From contig JAOPYO010000017.1 in assembly GCA_025964575.1 (NCBI GenBank), positions 1 to 64,000 on the forward strand: 64,000 bases of DNA, written 5' to 3'. A program made the translations under genes and the position numbers. The notes beneath the pieces were generated by a model. It did no database searches, was not told the DNA's origin, and saw only the letters and a program-made list of their open reading frames with translations. The stretch's first letter is position 1; the number at the start of each line of letters is the position of its first letter. Positions 11,643-21,064 of this stretch are shown here, one piece after another. Source of the stretch: Actinomycetes bacterium (GTDB lineage: Bacteria > Actinomycetota > Actinomycetes > Streptosporangiales > Streptosporangiaceae).

Positions 11643-12175
11643 GGTGCGCCGCTCCCTTGTTGCTCCGTGGCCGGATCGGACTGCGCGGCGTAGGCCTCCC
11701 GCAGCTTCTCCAGCCCCCGTGCCGTCTGACTGCGTACGGTCCCGGACGAACACCCCAGCAGGTCTGCGACCTCGGCAGGCTCCAGCCCCACCCAATGCCG
11801 CAGGACCACCGCGGCGCGCTGGCGCGGCGGGAGCGCCGCCAACGCGGCGCGCAACCGCTCCTTGGTGTCCAACCGGGAGTACGGATCATCTGGACCCGGA
11901 TGATCCGGAAGGTCGGCCCTCGGCAGCTCACGGCGATGGTGCGAGCGCCGCCGCTCGTCTGCGGCGACAGTGACCAGCACCCGGCGCACGTATCGCTCCG
12001 GGTCGGAGGAGATCCGGTGCCAGCGCAGATAAGTGCGTACCAGCGCGGTCTGCACCAGGTCCTCGGCGGAGCTGCGATCGGTGGCCAGCAGATAGGCCAG
12101 ACGCAGCAATGCCGGAGACCGCTCTGCCACGAACCGCCGGAACTCAATGTCCCGCTCGTCATCGGACACGCTCAC
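11639..12175 (-). CDS. SigE-family ECF RNA polymerase sigma factor
   Basis: FVAERSPALLRLAYLLATDRSSAEDLVQTALVRTYLRW...LPPRQRAAVVLRHWVGLEPAEVADLLGCSSGTVRSQTARGLEKLR. Confidence 0.92.
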   Translation of the reverse strand: MSVSDDERDIEFRRFVAERSPALLRLAYLLATDRSSAEDLVQTALVRTYLRWHRISSDPERYVRRVLVTVAADERRRSHHRRELPRADLPDHPGPDDPYSRLDTKERLRAALAALPPRQRAAVVLRHWVGLEPAEVADLLGCSSGTVRSQTARGLEKLREAYAAQSDPATEQQGSGAP

Positions 12176-12471
12176 CTCCTCCCATCAAGACGGACGCAAC
12201 GGTGCTCTGCGTTGCACGGCGGCGCCGATCGGAATCAATCCGGGCTGCTGATGCCCTACCGATCAACGGCGAGCCCGGCCTCGGCGAAGTGGAACCGCAG
12301 CGCATCGGTCAGACGACGCTGATCAAAGCCCATAGCCGTTTCGAAGGCGTGCTATGCGAGAGAGAGGTGGAGATTTCGTTGCCTTCCAGGTCGCGGATCA
12401 CGGTGGCTCCGGCCAGGCCCGTTGCGTGGGCCGATGGACGATCTGTGAGTAGCCGGGCGAGCCATGCACTC

Positions 12472-13089
12472 TCACTGATGGTCGTCCTGGAGGGAACGGC
12501 TTCTGTGTTGCTGCTGGGGGTTGTTTCCTAGTCCGGTGAGGGTGGTCTGGACGAGGCGGTGGACCGCTGGCGGGCTGTGCAGGCTGCTGGCTGCGGATAG
12601 GGCGTGCAGACAGTAGATGGCGAGTTCGTTGGCGGGCATGTCTTGGCGTACGGCTCCGGTCGCTGCCGCCTCGGCCACCAGGTCCTGGATGAACTTGCGC
12701 AGGTGCTGATGGGCGGCGGCGACGTGCTCGCCGTGGTGGAGCTGGGCGGCGAGGTCGGTGTCGTGCTCCCGCTGGTGGGAGATCGCCGCCGCGTAGGCCG
12801 TCAGCACCGCCTCCAGCCGCTGCATGGCCCCGTCGGTCTGGTCGCGGATTTGGAGCAGTTGCTTCAGGTGCTCGTCGATCTGACGTTCATGCCAGGCGCG
12901 CAGGATGGACTCGACGTCGGGGAAGTACTTGTACAGCGTCGCGCGCCCGATTCCGGTGTCCTTGGCGATCTGCGACATCGTCACGCCGGTCAGCCCATGC
13001 TCGGCGACCAGGGCGGCGGTGGCGTCGAGGGTGGCCTCGCGGACCGCGTCGCGGTGCGCGGCGATCGTCTGGCTCCAGATTCTCGGCAT
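12472..13089 (-). CDS. TetR/AcrR-family transcriptional regulator
   Basis: ATLDATAALVAEHGLTGVTMSQIAKDTGIGRATLYKYFPDVESIL HTH. Confidence 0.92.
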   Translation of the reverse strand: MPRIWSQTIAAHRDAVREATLDATAALVAEHGLTGVTMSQIAKDTGIGRATLYKYFPDVESILRAWHERQIDEHLKQLLQIRDQTDGAMQRLEAVLTAYAAAISHQREHDTDLAAQLHHGEHVAAAHQHLRKFIQDLVAEAAATGAVRQDMPANELAIYCLHALSAASSLHSPPAVHRLVQTTLTGLGNNPQQQHRSRSLQDDHQ

Positions 13090-13199
13090 ACCGCAATCAT
13101 ACGCAGTGACCTTGTTATAGACAGATGAGTTGACAGGGACACATTGTATCGAAAAACTGGGAGCTCCACTCGCCATGCCGAGACAACACGGAGTGCTCC

Positions 13200-13382
13200 A
13201 TGTCCGACCTGCCTCCCCACCCCGAGACCGACCCCGCCGGTCATACCGACCCCGCGTCCGGGCCTCCGATCGGGGGTTGGTCCCGGCGCCGCAAGGCGCT
13301 GGTCATCGCCGCCGTCGTCGGTGTGCTGGTGTTGTTCGCCGTGCTGCACCTGACCGGCGTCGTCGGTGGGGAGGGTCACTGA
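13200..13382 (+). CDS. Small single-TM protein (60 aa)
   Basis: RRRKALVIAAVVGVLVLFAVLHLTGVVGGEGH; overlaps the start of the ABC ATPase gene. Confidence 0.7.
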   Translation: MSDLPPHPETDPAGHTDPASGPPIGGWSRRRKALVIAAVVGVLVLFAVLHLTGVVGGEGH

Positions 13383-14317
13383 TGATCGAGGCGGTCGGGC
13401 TCGTCAAGCGCTATGGGAGCGTTACGGCGGTGGAGGGTTTGTCGTTCACCGTCCCGTCTGGCTCGGTGACCGGGTTCCTGGGTCCCAATGGGTCGGGGAA
13501 GTCGACCACGATGCGGATGATTCTTGGGCTTGATGCGCCCAGCGCGGGGTCGGTCACGGTCAACGGCCGGCCGTACGCCGGGTATCGGCGTCCGCTGCGC
13601 GAGGTCGGGGCGATGCTGGACGCCAAGGCGGTGGCCGGCGGGCGCTCGGCCTTCAACCATCTGCTGTGGCTGGCGTTGAGCAACGGCATCCCGCGCTCAC
13701 GGGTCGATGAGGTGCTGCGCCAAGTCGGGCTGGCTTCGGCTGCGGGTAAGCAGGTCGGCGGGTTCTCCCTCGGTATGGCCCAGCGCCTGGGCATCGCCGC
13801 CGCGTTGCTAGGCGATCCGCCGGTTCTGATGTTCGACGAGCCGGCCAACGGCCTGGACCCCGAGGGCGTCGCGTGGATCCGCGCGCTGCTCAAGTCGCTG
13901 GCGGCGCAGGGTCGCACCGTGTTCCTGTCCAGTCACCTGATGAGCGAGATGGCCCTGACCGCCGACCGGCTGGTCATCATCGGACGCGGCCGGCTCATCG
14001 CCGAGACCAGTGTCGCCGACTTCCTCGCCGCCGGAACCGACAACTACATCAGAGTCCGTTCGACCGATGCGGAGGCGCTGGCCGTCCTGCTCGCCGAGCG
14101 CAGCGCCACCGTCACCAGCGAGCCGGACGGCGCCCTGCGGGTCACCGGCGCGACCGCCGATGAGATCGGCGATCTGGCCCGCGTCCGCGGACTCGGCCTG
14201 CTGGAGCTGTCGCCCCAGCAGATGTCCCTGGAGCAGCGCTACATGGAACTGACCCGCGACGCCACCGACTACCAGGCCGCCGATCCTGCGCCGTCACCGT
14301 CGCTCACCGCGAACTAG
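13382..14317 (+). CDS. ABC transporter ATP-binding protein
   Basis: FLGPNGSGKSTTMRMILGL Walker A, GGFSLGMAQRLGIAAALLGDPPVLMFDEPANGLDPEG. Confidence 0.95.
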   Translation: MIEAVGLVKRYGSVTAVEGLSFTVPSGSVTGFLGPNGSGKSTTMRMILGLDAPSAGSVTVNGRPYAGYRRPLREVGAMLDAKAVAGGRSAFNHLLWLALSNGIPRSRVDEVLRQVGLASAAGKQVGGFSLGMAQRLGIAAALLGDPPVLMFDEPANGLDPEGVAWIRALLKSLAAQGRTVFLSSHLMSEMALTADRLVIIGRGRLIAETSVADFLAAGTDNYIRVRSTDAEALAVLLAERSATVTSEPDGALRVTGATADEIGDLARVRGLGLLELSPQQMSLEQRYMELTRDATDYQAADPAPSPSLTAN

Positions 14318-14330
14318 AAAGGCCCCTGCC

Positions 14331-15152
14331 ATGACCGTCATCACAGCGCCATCGGCCTCACTGTCGGCCGAGCGCCGCCGGGGCGACTTCGCCAACGTGC
14401 TGCGTGCGGAGCTGTCCAAGCTGCGCACCGTTCGCTCCACCTACTGGACTCTGCTGGTCGCCTTCGCCTCCAACATCGGTTTCGCGGTCCTCGCCGCAGC
14501 CGTCCTGGCACCCCGGCTGAACGCCCGCGACCTTGCCCACGTCGACGTGGTCCAGCTCGCGCTGGCCGGGCTGCACCTGTCCCAGATCGCCTTCGGCGTG
14601 CTCGGCGCCCTGGTGATCACCGGCGAATACAGCACCGGCATGATCCGTACGACGCTGGCCGCCGTCCCGCGACGTCGTACCATGCTCACGGCCAAGGCTC
14701 TGGTCTTCGCTGGCGCCGCGCTGATCACCTCCACCCTGTCCACGTTCGCCGCCTACCTCGCCTTCCAGGCGGCTCTGCCCGCGCACACCCTGACCGGGAC
14801 ATCGCTGTCCGACCCGGGTGTCGCCCGGGCGGTGGCCGGTGGCGGTCTGTACCTGACCGTGTTCGGGCTGCTCGGCTTCGGCCTCGGCGCTCTCCTGCGC
14901 TCCTCGGCCGGCGCCATCGCGACTCTGCTCGGCGTGCTCTTCGTGCCGCCGCTGCTGCTGGACCTGCTCCCGGGGTCGTGGAAGACCACCATCGGCCCCT
15001 ACATCCCGATGTTGTCAGGTGGCCAGATATATGTCGCCGCCCACCGCGAACCGGCCAGCCTCGCCCCGTGGACCGGGTTCGGCGTGTTCTGCCTCTACGC
15101 CGCCGCAGCACTGCTGGCCGGATTCGCGCTCATCAACCACCGCGACGCCTGA
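14331..15152 (+). CDS. ABC-2 type transporter permease
   Basis: Six or so hydrophobic segments; GEYSTGMIRTTLAAVPRRRTMLTAKALVF. Confidence 0.9.
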   Translation: MTVITAPSASLSAERRRGDFANVLRAELSKLRTVRSTYWTLLVAFASNIGFAVLAAAVLAPRLNARDLAHVDVVQLALAGLHLSQIAFGVLGALVITGEYSTGMIRTTLAAVPRRRTMLTAKALVFAGAALITSTLSTFAAYLAFQAALPAHTLTGTSLSDPGVARAVAGGGLYLTVFGLLGFGLGALLRSSAGAIATLLGVLFVPPLLLDLLPGSWKTTIGPYIPMLSGGQIYVAAHREPASLAPWTGFGVFCLYAAAALLAGFALINHRDA

Positions 15153-15165
15153 AAGGGGATGCCGC

Positions 15166-15774
15166 ATGGCAGGCCCATCCGCACACCACGCCTCCGGCCG
15201 GTCGGAGGATCTGTACGCCGGCCGCCCGCCGTGGGACATCGGCCGACCGCAGCCGGCGTTCGTCGCTCTCGCCGAGGACGGCGCGCTCCGCGGGCGCGTG
15301 CTGGACGTCGGCTGCGGAACCGGGGAACACACGCTGATGGCCGCCGCTGCCAGTCTGGACGCCACCGGGATCGATCTGGTCGCCGGCGCCTTGCGGATCG
15401 CCGAGCGGAAAGCGTGCGAGCGGAGCCTGGCGGCGCGGTTCCTGCGCCACGACGCCCTGCGCCTGGGCGAGCTCGGCGAACTCTTCGACACCGCGCTGGA
15501 CTCACTCGTGCTGCACTCCTTCAACGCCGCCGACCGTACCGTCTACTTGGACGGCCTGCGTTCGGTCCTGCGACCGGGAGGCCGGCTGTTCGTGCTCTGC
15601 TACAGCGACCGGCACACCGGCGAGCCGGACGTGCCGCACAAGCTGTCCCGAACCGACATCGAGTCCTGCCTCTCCGACGGGTGGGTGCTGGAATCGGTCC
15701 AGGCCACCATGTGCTCCTCCAACCTGCACGCCGACGGCATCGCCGCCTGGCTGGTCACCTGTACCCGGATCTGA
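15166..15774 (+). CDS. Class I SAM-dependent methyltransferase
   Basis: GRVLDVGCGTGEHTLMAAA; YLDGLRSVLRPGGRLFVLCYSD. Confidence 0.92.
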   Translation: MAGPSAHHASGRSEDLYAGRPPWDIGRPQPAFVALAEDGALRGRVLDVGCGTGEHTLMAAAASLDATGIDLVAGALRIAERKACERSLAARFLRHDALRLGELGELFDTALDSLVLHSFNAADRTVYLDGLRSVLRPGGRLFVLCYSDRHTGEPDVPHKLSRTDIESCLSDGWVLESVQATMCSSNLHADGIAAWLVTCTRI

Positions 15775-15799
15775 GACCCGTCAGAGAGGATTCCCGGTC

Positions 15800-17425
15800 A
15801 TGCCCGCCTCCCAAGCCCGTGTTCCCACCGACCGTGCCAGCCGCTACCTCACTCACCTGTGCAAACACAGCGGCCAGATGAGCGCCCTTGCCCTCGACGG
15901 CCACGGTCATGGCGATGGCGGCGCGGCGTCCATGCCGCGGCATGCCGAATGGTCCGACACCGACGGGGTCATCGACTTCGGCTGGGGACGCTGCACCCTG
16001 CACGCCACGGGCGAGGGGCTGGTGCTGCACGCCGAAGCCGACGACCACCAGCAGTTGCGCCGGATCCAGGACGCCATCGCCGTACGTCTGGAACGGATCG
16101 GCCGACGCGACCGGCTGACCGTCACCTGGCGGCAGACTCCGCCGGAGGCGGGATCTGTCGAGTCGGCCGGTGAACACAAGAGCGCGGCGGCGATCATTGA
16201 GGCCCTTCTGACACTCGCGGGGCGGGCCGACCCCTTCCCGCTCTACGCCACAGCGCACCAGATCGGGCCGGTCTCGGCCATCACCGACAGCTCGTTCCTG
16301 GTCTGCGGCTACGCGGCGGTCAACCAGGTGCTGCGCGATCCGAGATTCGGGCCGCCCGACACGTCACCGCGCCGGCCCGAAGAGGCGGACCCTGCCGGTC
16401 GTGACGCGCTGCGCTCGATGAACCGGTCGATCCTGCGGGCCAACCCACCCGACCACGGACGCATGCGCTCCCTGATCGCCCAGGTGTTCACCCCACGCCG
16501 AGTCGCCTCCCTGCAACCAGCGATCGAAGACGCCGTGGACAACCTGCTCCACCAGCTCGCCGAGACCGGAGCAGACGGCCGGACGGTCGACTTCATGGAC
16601 CAGTTCGCCTTCCCGCTACCGGTCACCGTGATCTGCGAACTGCTCGGCGTCCCCCAGCCCGACCGCCACCGATTCCGTCCACTGGCCGCCGACCTGACCG
16701 AGGCCCTGGAACTGTCAGCCGGCACCTCCGGCCCAGGCCCGGCCGACGCAGCCGCACGCGAGCTGGCCGGATACCTCACCCACCTGATCGGCGAACGCCG
16801 CACGGCGCCAGGCGACGACCTCGTCAGCGCCCTGGTAGCGGCCCGGGACACAGGCGACGGCCGCCTGTCCGACCAGGAACTGCTCGCCAACCTCATCCTG
16901 CTGCTCGTCGCCGGCTTCGAGACCACCACCAATCTCCTCGGCATCGGCCTGGCCATCCTGCTCGACCGCCCCGACCTGCGCGCAGCACTGCACACCGAAC
17001 AGATCTCGATATCAGGGTTCATCGAGGAAGTACTGCGCTACGACTCCCCGGTCCAGGTGACCACCCGCCAGGCACACGCCGAGAACCTGACCGTCGAAGG
17101 CGTGCCCGTACCCCAAGGCAGCGAAGTGATCCTGCTGATCGGCGCAGCCAACCGCGACCCCGCACGCTACCGCGACCCCGACCACTTCGACCCCACCCGC
17201 ACCGACATCAAACCCCTCAGCTTCGGCGCCGGCTCACACATCTGCATCGGCGACAGCCTGGCCCGGCTCGAAGCAGCAACCGCGTTCCTACGACTGCTGA
17301 CCCGTTTCCCGGCCCTGTCCGCGGCACCCGACCAGCAGCCCACCCGCCGCGACCGCCTCGTCCTCCGCGGATACCAAACCCTCCCCGTCCACGTCACCTC
17401 TAGCCAGGTCACCGCACGCCGATGA
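15800..17425 (+). CDS. DUF2218 - cytochrome P450 fusion protein
   Basis: N-terminus VPTDRASRYLTHLCKHSGQ...GVIDFGWGRCTLHATGEGLVLHAEADDHQQLRRIQDAIAVRLERIGRRDRLTVTW (DUF2218-like), then P450 with AGFETTTN, EVLRYDSPVQ, FGAGSHICIGDSLARLEA. Confidence 0.9.
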   Translation: MPASQARVPTDRASRYLTHLCKHSGQMSALALDGHGHGDGGAASMPRHAEWSDTDGVIDFGWGRCTLHATGEGLVLHAEADDHQQLRRIQDAIAVRLERIGRRDRLTVTWRQTPPEAGSVESAGEHKSAAAIIEALLTLAGRADPFPLYATAHQIGPVSAITDSSFLVCGYAAVNQVLRDPRFGPPDTSPRRPEEADPAGRDALRSMNRSILRANPPDHGRMRSLIAQVFTPRRVASLQPAIEDAVDNLLHQLAETGADGRTVDFMDQFAFPLPVTVICELLGVPQPDRHRFRPLAADLTEALELSAGTSGPGPADAAARELAGYLTHLIGERRTAPGDDLVSALVAARDTGDGRLSDQELLANLILLLVAGFETTTNLLGIGLAILLDRPDLRAALHTEQISISGFIEEVLRYDSPVQVTTRQAHAENLTVEGVPVPQGSEVILLIGAANRDPARYRDPDHFDPTRTDIKPLSFGAGSHICIGDSLARLEAATAFLRLLTRFPALSAAPDQQPTRRDRLVLRGYQTLPVHVTSSQVTARR

Positions 17426-18164
17426 TGCCTCCTGATCGGCTGCTGACATTCCTCGCAGCATCCCGTCTAGCTGGGCGTACGGGCGCTTCACGAGCGTCGT
17501 CGGATCGCGATAGTCGAAGCGACGGACGCCTCCGAACCGCCGCTTCGGTCACTGCGACGGGTTCAGCGCACGTGGTGACGGAGACCGCGTGCTCCACAGC
17601 TACGTATGACTGCACCAGACACCCTTCACCGGACCGCGTGTCTCCTACGAACCATAGGAGCAGACCGCCGCAGGGAGGATCCTCCTGCCGGTGGCGTGTC
17701 TCCTCCGTCCGGCCCGCGCCCGTCGAAGCCGGAGAGACCAATGTGGGTTGTCGACGATCTACCGCAGCCATCACATCCCTCAGCGTCACCGCCATAGGCG
17801 GCAAGCCCGACCTCGCGCACTCGATCCGTCGCCGCATCCGGCATCTATGCATGCGATATCGCGTTACGTACTCGATACCAATCCTCAACCGAGCGCGATC
17901 TCGAGGAGGGTGAACCTTGACCCGATCCGCCGTATCTTTGCAGGTCACTTGACATCTCATGACTCATTGATACTGTCTATCTACGCGATGCGTCCCATGC
18001 GTCGCGGTTCCGACCCGGACCCGGCTACCAAACATGCACCGCTCCCAATGCGCGATGCATGTTGATGACAGTCAGTCCTTTCGAGGGTCGGAACGCTCGA
18101 TCGGACATCCTCAAATCGCGTTCGCTTCATCATGAACCTGGGCCGCAATCGGTCCTGTGTGCGG

Positions 18165-18368
18165 GCCTCAGCGGGCCTGCGATCGAAGCGACAACGCCGA
18201 GTCCGCCGTCGCGCGGAGCCGGGGACCCAATGCGGGTGGCTCGGAGGGCACAGTCCTCCGGTCAGTGCTACCTGCGGGGGTGAATCGGCGCAGTCTCTCG
18301 CTCCTGTGTGAGGTGCGCTGTAGGGCGACTTCCAAGCCCGAATCCGTCAGCTAACCCGGTAGGCGTCT
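18165..18368 (+). ncRNA. ydaO/yuaA-type (c-di-AMP) riboswitch, copy 2 (no intact downstream gene)
   Basis: GGAGCCGGGGACCCAATGCGGG...CCTGCGGGGGTGAATCGGCGC...GTAGGGCGACTTCCAAGCCCGAATCCGTCAGCTAACCCGGTAGGCG. Confidence 0.82.
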
Positions 18369-18383
18369 GGAAGAAGGAGCTCT

Positions 18384-18598
18384 CCTTGTCCAGCTAGCAG
18401 GCATCAAGAATTCCCGCGAGACCCCCGCGCCTCGCTCGGCGCGCGCACACCACCTCGGGGTCAACCCCAAGACTCACTGGAAGATCTCCAGTCCCTCGGC
18501 ATCGTGTTCTCCCACGGCAATCATCAGGGCATGACGCCCGGGACCGTCGGCGAGAAGATCTACGATCCACGCCTCGCATGCCGAGGACCACGCGCCTG
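18384..18598 (+). pseudogene. Decayed ORF downstream of riboswitch copy 2
   Basis: SD AGAAGGAG then TTG TCC AGC TAG; coding-like DSLEDLQSLGIVFSHGNHQGMTPGTVGEKIYDPRLA in another frame. Confidence 0.35.
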
Positions 18599-18734
18599 AT
18601 GCTCCGGCGCGGCCGTTCCCGCGATGGTACGTGCGCGGTCACCCCGCGAAAGCGCGCTGCTCGCACATTTTCACTAATGACCTGTTGCTGCACACAGGTC
18701 CCATTACCACTCTCACGTTCAGTTCTAATCAGTG

Positions 18735-18915
18735 GCGGCGCCCGCCCTACGGGCGTCCACCGCCGAGTCCGCCTTGCGCGGAACCGGGGACCCACATTCG
18801 CGAGAGATCCGGATCAACACCTCCGGACCTCGCATGGGGTGAATCGACGACTGCCCCTTGGCTCGTCGTAGGGCCGCTTCCAGGCCCGAATCCGTCAGCT
18901 AACCCGGTAGGCGAC
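18735..18915 (+). ncRNA. ydaO/yuaA-type (c-di-AMP) riboswitch, copy 3
   Basis: CCGCCGAGTCCGCCTTGCGCGGAACCGGGGACCCACATTCG...ATGGGGTGAATCGACGA...GTAGGGCCGCTTCCAGGCCCGAATCCGTCAGCTAACCCGGTAGGCG upstream of CHAP gene. Confidence 0.85.
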
Positions 18916-18937
18916 ATGGAAGAAGGAGAACACAGCT

Positions 18938-19576
18938 GTGCCAGTTCGACACCGAACCACCCGCAAGAGCCGTACCCTCCGGACGACCGGCGCCGTGATC
19001 GTCGGGGCGGTACTGGCCGCAGGTGTGAGCGGCGGCATCGCGCATGCCGACACCCACCAGAACACCTCACACTCGAACGTGGCGAAGGCGGCCTCCGCCC
19101 AGGCCATCATCAACCTCGCCAAGGCGCAGATCGGCATCACGGAGAACAGCGCCGGCGGCGGCACCAAGTTCCAGCAGTGGTACGCATCCACCAACCAGGC
19201 CCGGCTGACCGTCCAGCGGGACGGCGGCGCGGTGGCCGACTACGTCAACGCCGCGTGGTGCGACATGTTCGTCTCCTGGCTCGGTGCCCAGACCGGGGCC
19301 AAAGGGTTCGGCGCTGACGCCTACACCATCGAGCACGCCAAGTGGTTCCAAAAGCAGGGTCGCTGGGGCAACACCCCTAAGCCGGGCGCGGTCGTGTTCT
19401 ACTCGATGAACGGCAGTGGCGGCATCGACGGCATCGATCACGTGGGCCTCGTCGTCCAGGACAACGGCGATGGAACGATCCAGAGCGTGGAAGGCAACAC
19501 CAGCAACGCGGTCCTAGAGCAACAGCGTCCCACGAGCTTGGTCGTCGGCTACGGATACCCCGCCTACCTGAAGTAG
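18938..19576 (+). CDS. Secreted CHAP-domain cell-wall hydrolase
   Basis: Signal peptide; IINLAKAQIGITENSAGGGTKFQQWY...WCDMFVSWLGAQTG...PKPGAVVFYSM...IDHVGLVVQDNGDGTIQSVEGNTS. Confidence 0.9.
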   Translation: MPVRHRTTRKSRTLRTTGAVIVGAVLAAGVSGGIAHADTHQNTSHSNVAKAASAQAIINLAKAQIGITENSAGGGTKFQQWYASTNQARLTVQRDGGAVADYVNAAWCDMFVSWLGAQTGAKGFGADAYTIEHAKWFQKQGRWGNTPKPGAVVFYSMNGSGGIDGIDHVGLVVQDNGDGTIQSVEGNTSNAVLEQQRPTSLVVGYGYPAYLK

Positions 19577-19599
19577 ACGATGCGACACCCAGGTCGCAG

Positions 19600-19656
19600 C
19601 TGGCTTTGGCACCGTTCTCCATGGAGTCTCCATGGCGGGAACGGTGCCAAAGCCAG
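19600..19656. repeat. 18-bp perfect inverted repeat with nested palindrome
   Basis: CTGGCTTTGGCACCGTTC / GAACGGTGCCAAAGCCAG arms; interior CCATGGAG-T-CTCCATGG. Confidence 0.9.
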
Positions 19657-19823
19657 TGCCGATGACAACTTCCGGCAGGGAAATCGGCCAGATCGAGAAG
19701 GTGACCAACGTCCAGGTGGACCTGACAACCGGCAACGTTGCCGTCACCAGCACCGGTCCCCTCGACGATCGAGCCGTCAAGGAAGGAGTCGACGAGGCCG
19801 GATACGAAGTCGTCGAATCCTAA
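19632..19823 (+). pseudogene. Heavy-metal-associated (CopZ-like) domain fragment lacking its CxxC motif
   Basis: VTNVQVDLTTGNVAVTSTGPLDDRAVKEGVDEAGYEVVES is the C-terminal part of an HMA domain; the N-terminal MxCxxC is absent. Confidence 0.6.
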
Positions 19824-19904
19824 CTCTTGAGCTGGTCGGCCGGCTGCTTCTCCGAGACGCTCAGCTCCTGACGGGGTCAGGGCGTTCCCGGCCCCCAAGC
19901 CGGT

Positions 19905-20552
19905 CTACTTCAGCAGTGACCGCATGGTGGCGATCTGAGCGGACTGGCCTGAGACGATGTTGGCGGCCAACGTCTTGGCGGGGTCGTACGAGCCGTTGGC
20001 CTGCTCAACCTTCGCCATCGTGATCGCGCCCTCATGGTGCTTGATCATCATGGTGAGGAACATCTTGTCGAACGCCGCACCGGACGCCTTGTCGAGCTTT
20101 TTCATCTCGGCGGCGGACATCATCCCCTGACCTGGGCCCTTGTCCATGCCGGGCATGCCGGGCATACCGCCGCCGCTCGGGCTCGGCGTGACGCCCCAGC
20201 TGTTGAGCCAGCCCGTCATGGTCTTGATCTCAGGGCCCTGGGCCTGCTCGATTTGCCCGGCGAGCGTCTTGACCGCGGGGTTCTTGGCTTTGGTGACGGC
20301 GAGCCTAGCCATCTCCACTGCCTGCTGGTGGTGAGCGCTCATCGCCTGCGCGAACATAACGTCCTGGTCGTTGTGCTGTGCGGCGGGAGCAGCGGAAGTG
20401 GACGTGGACACCGACGGGTTGGCCATGCTCATGTCGCCCAGGTCGCTGCTCTTGTTGTCCTTACCGCCGCAGCCGGCGATGCCGGCGATGCCGGCGATGC
20501 CGGCGAGCCCGATGATGGTGGCGGTACAGAATGCAAGAGTGCGCTTTTGCAT
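19905..20552 (-). CDS. DUF305 lipoprotein
   Basis: Lipobox-like GIAGCGG; QDVMFAQAMSAHHQQAVEMARLA...FDKMFLTMMIKHHEGAITMAK. Confidence 0.92.
   Translation of the reverse strand: MQKRTLAFCTATIIGLAGIAGIAGIAGCGGKDNKSSDLGDMSMANPSVSTSTSAAPAAQHNDQDVMFAQAMSAHHQQAVEMARLAVTKAKNPAVKTLAGQIEQAQGPEIKTMTGWLNSWGVTPSPSGGGMPGMPGMDKGPGQGMMSAAEMKKLDKASGAAFDKMFLTMMIKHHEGAITMAKVEQANGSYDPAKTLAANIVSGQSAQIATMRSLLK
20472..20507 (-). repeat. 9-bp tandem repeat (GCCGGCGAT) in the signal peptide of the DUF305 lipoprotein
   Basis: Three GCCGGCGAT units plus GCCGGCGAG, encoding GIAGIAGIAG. Confidence 0.9.
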
Positions 20553-21064
20553 ATCGAGTTCTCCTTGTGCATGGCTGGTGCGGGCCGGTGCTACGAAGGC
20601 GAGACCGGCCCGAGGATAAGAGGAGACCAACCGATGCCATACGACATCGGCTCCCGGACTCCTATATCCGCAGCACAGAGAGCTGATGGAGTTTGGGCGG
20701 GCGCGCCAGCGGCGGGCCGCGCCACACATATGAGCCTAGCCGGGGTTCGGGGGCGCCAGTCGCAGGGCCTTGCGTCACGAGCAGCGCCGTCAGGACCAGC
20801 AACGCTAGACAAACCTGCCCCGGATGGTTCTCATAGCCCGGCAAGGAGAGCTGCCGTCTAACCACGTCCGCGGTGTTAGACGACCTGCTGCATGCTCGAA
20901 TCTTCAGTATCGCCAACGCGAGCGCCCGTCGCCGTCACGGGCCTGGCTGGATCATCGCACTCAGCGTTACCTGCCAACCCATCACGGGATGACCCTTTTT
21001 CCACCGTTAGGTGGCGCAAATCAAGATCTCCTCCTACGATGCGTCGGAGGTTAGTCGTTCATCG

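Noticed and set aside
17426-18060. ORFs of 60-180 aa downstream of the P450 fusion
   Set aside because: No domain recognised; region looks intergenic. A TTGACA-like element near 17948 could drive riboswitch copy 2 but was not scored.
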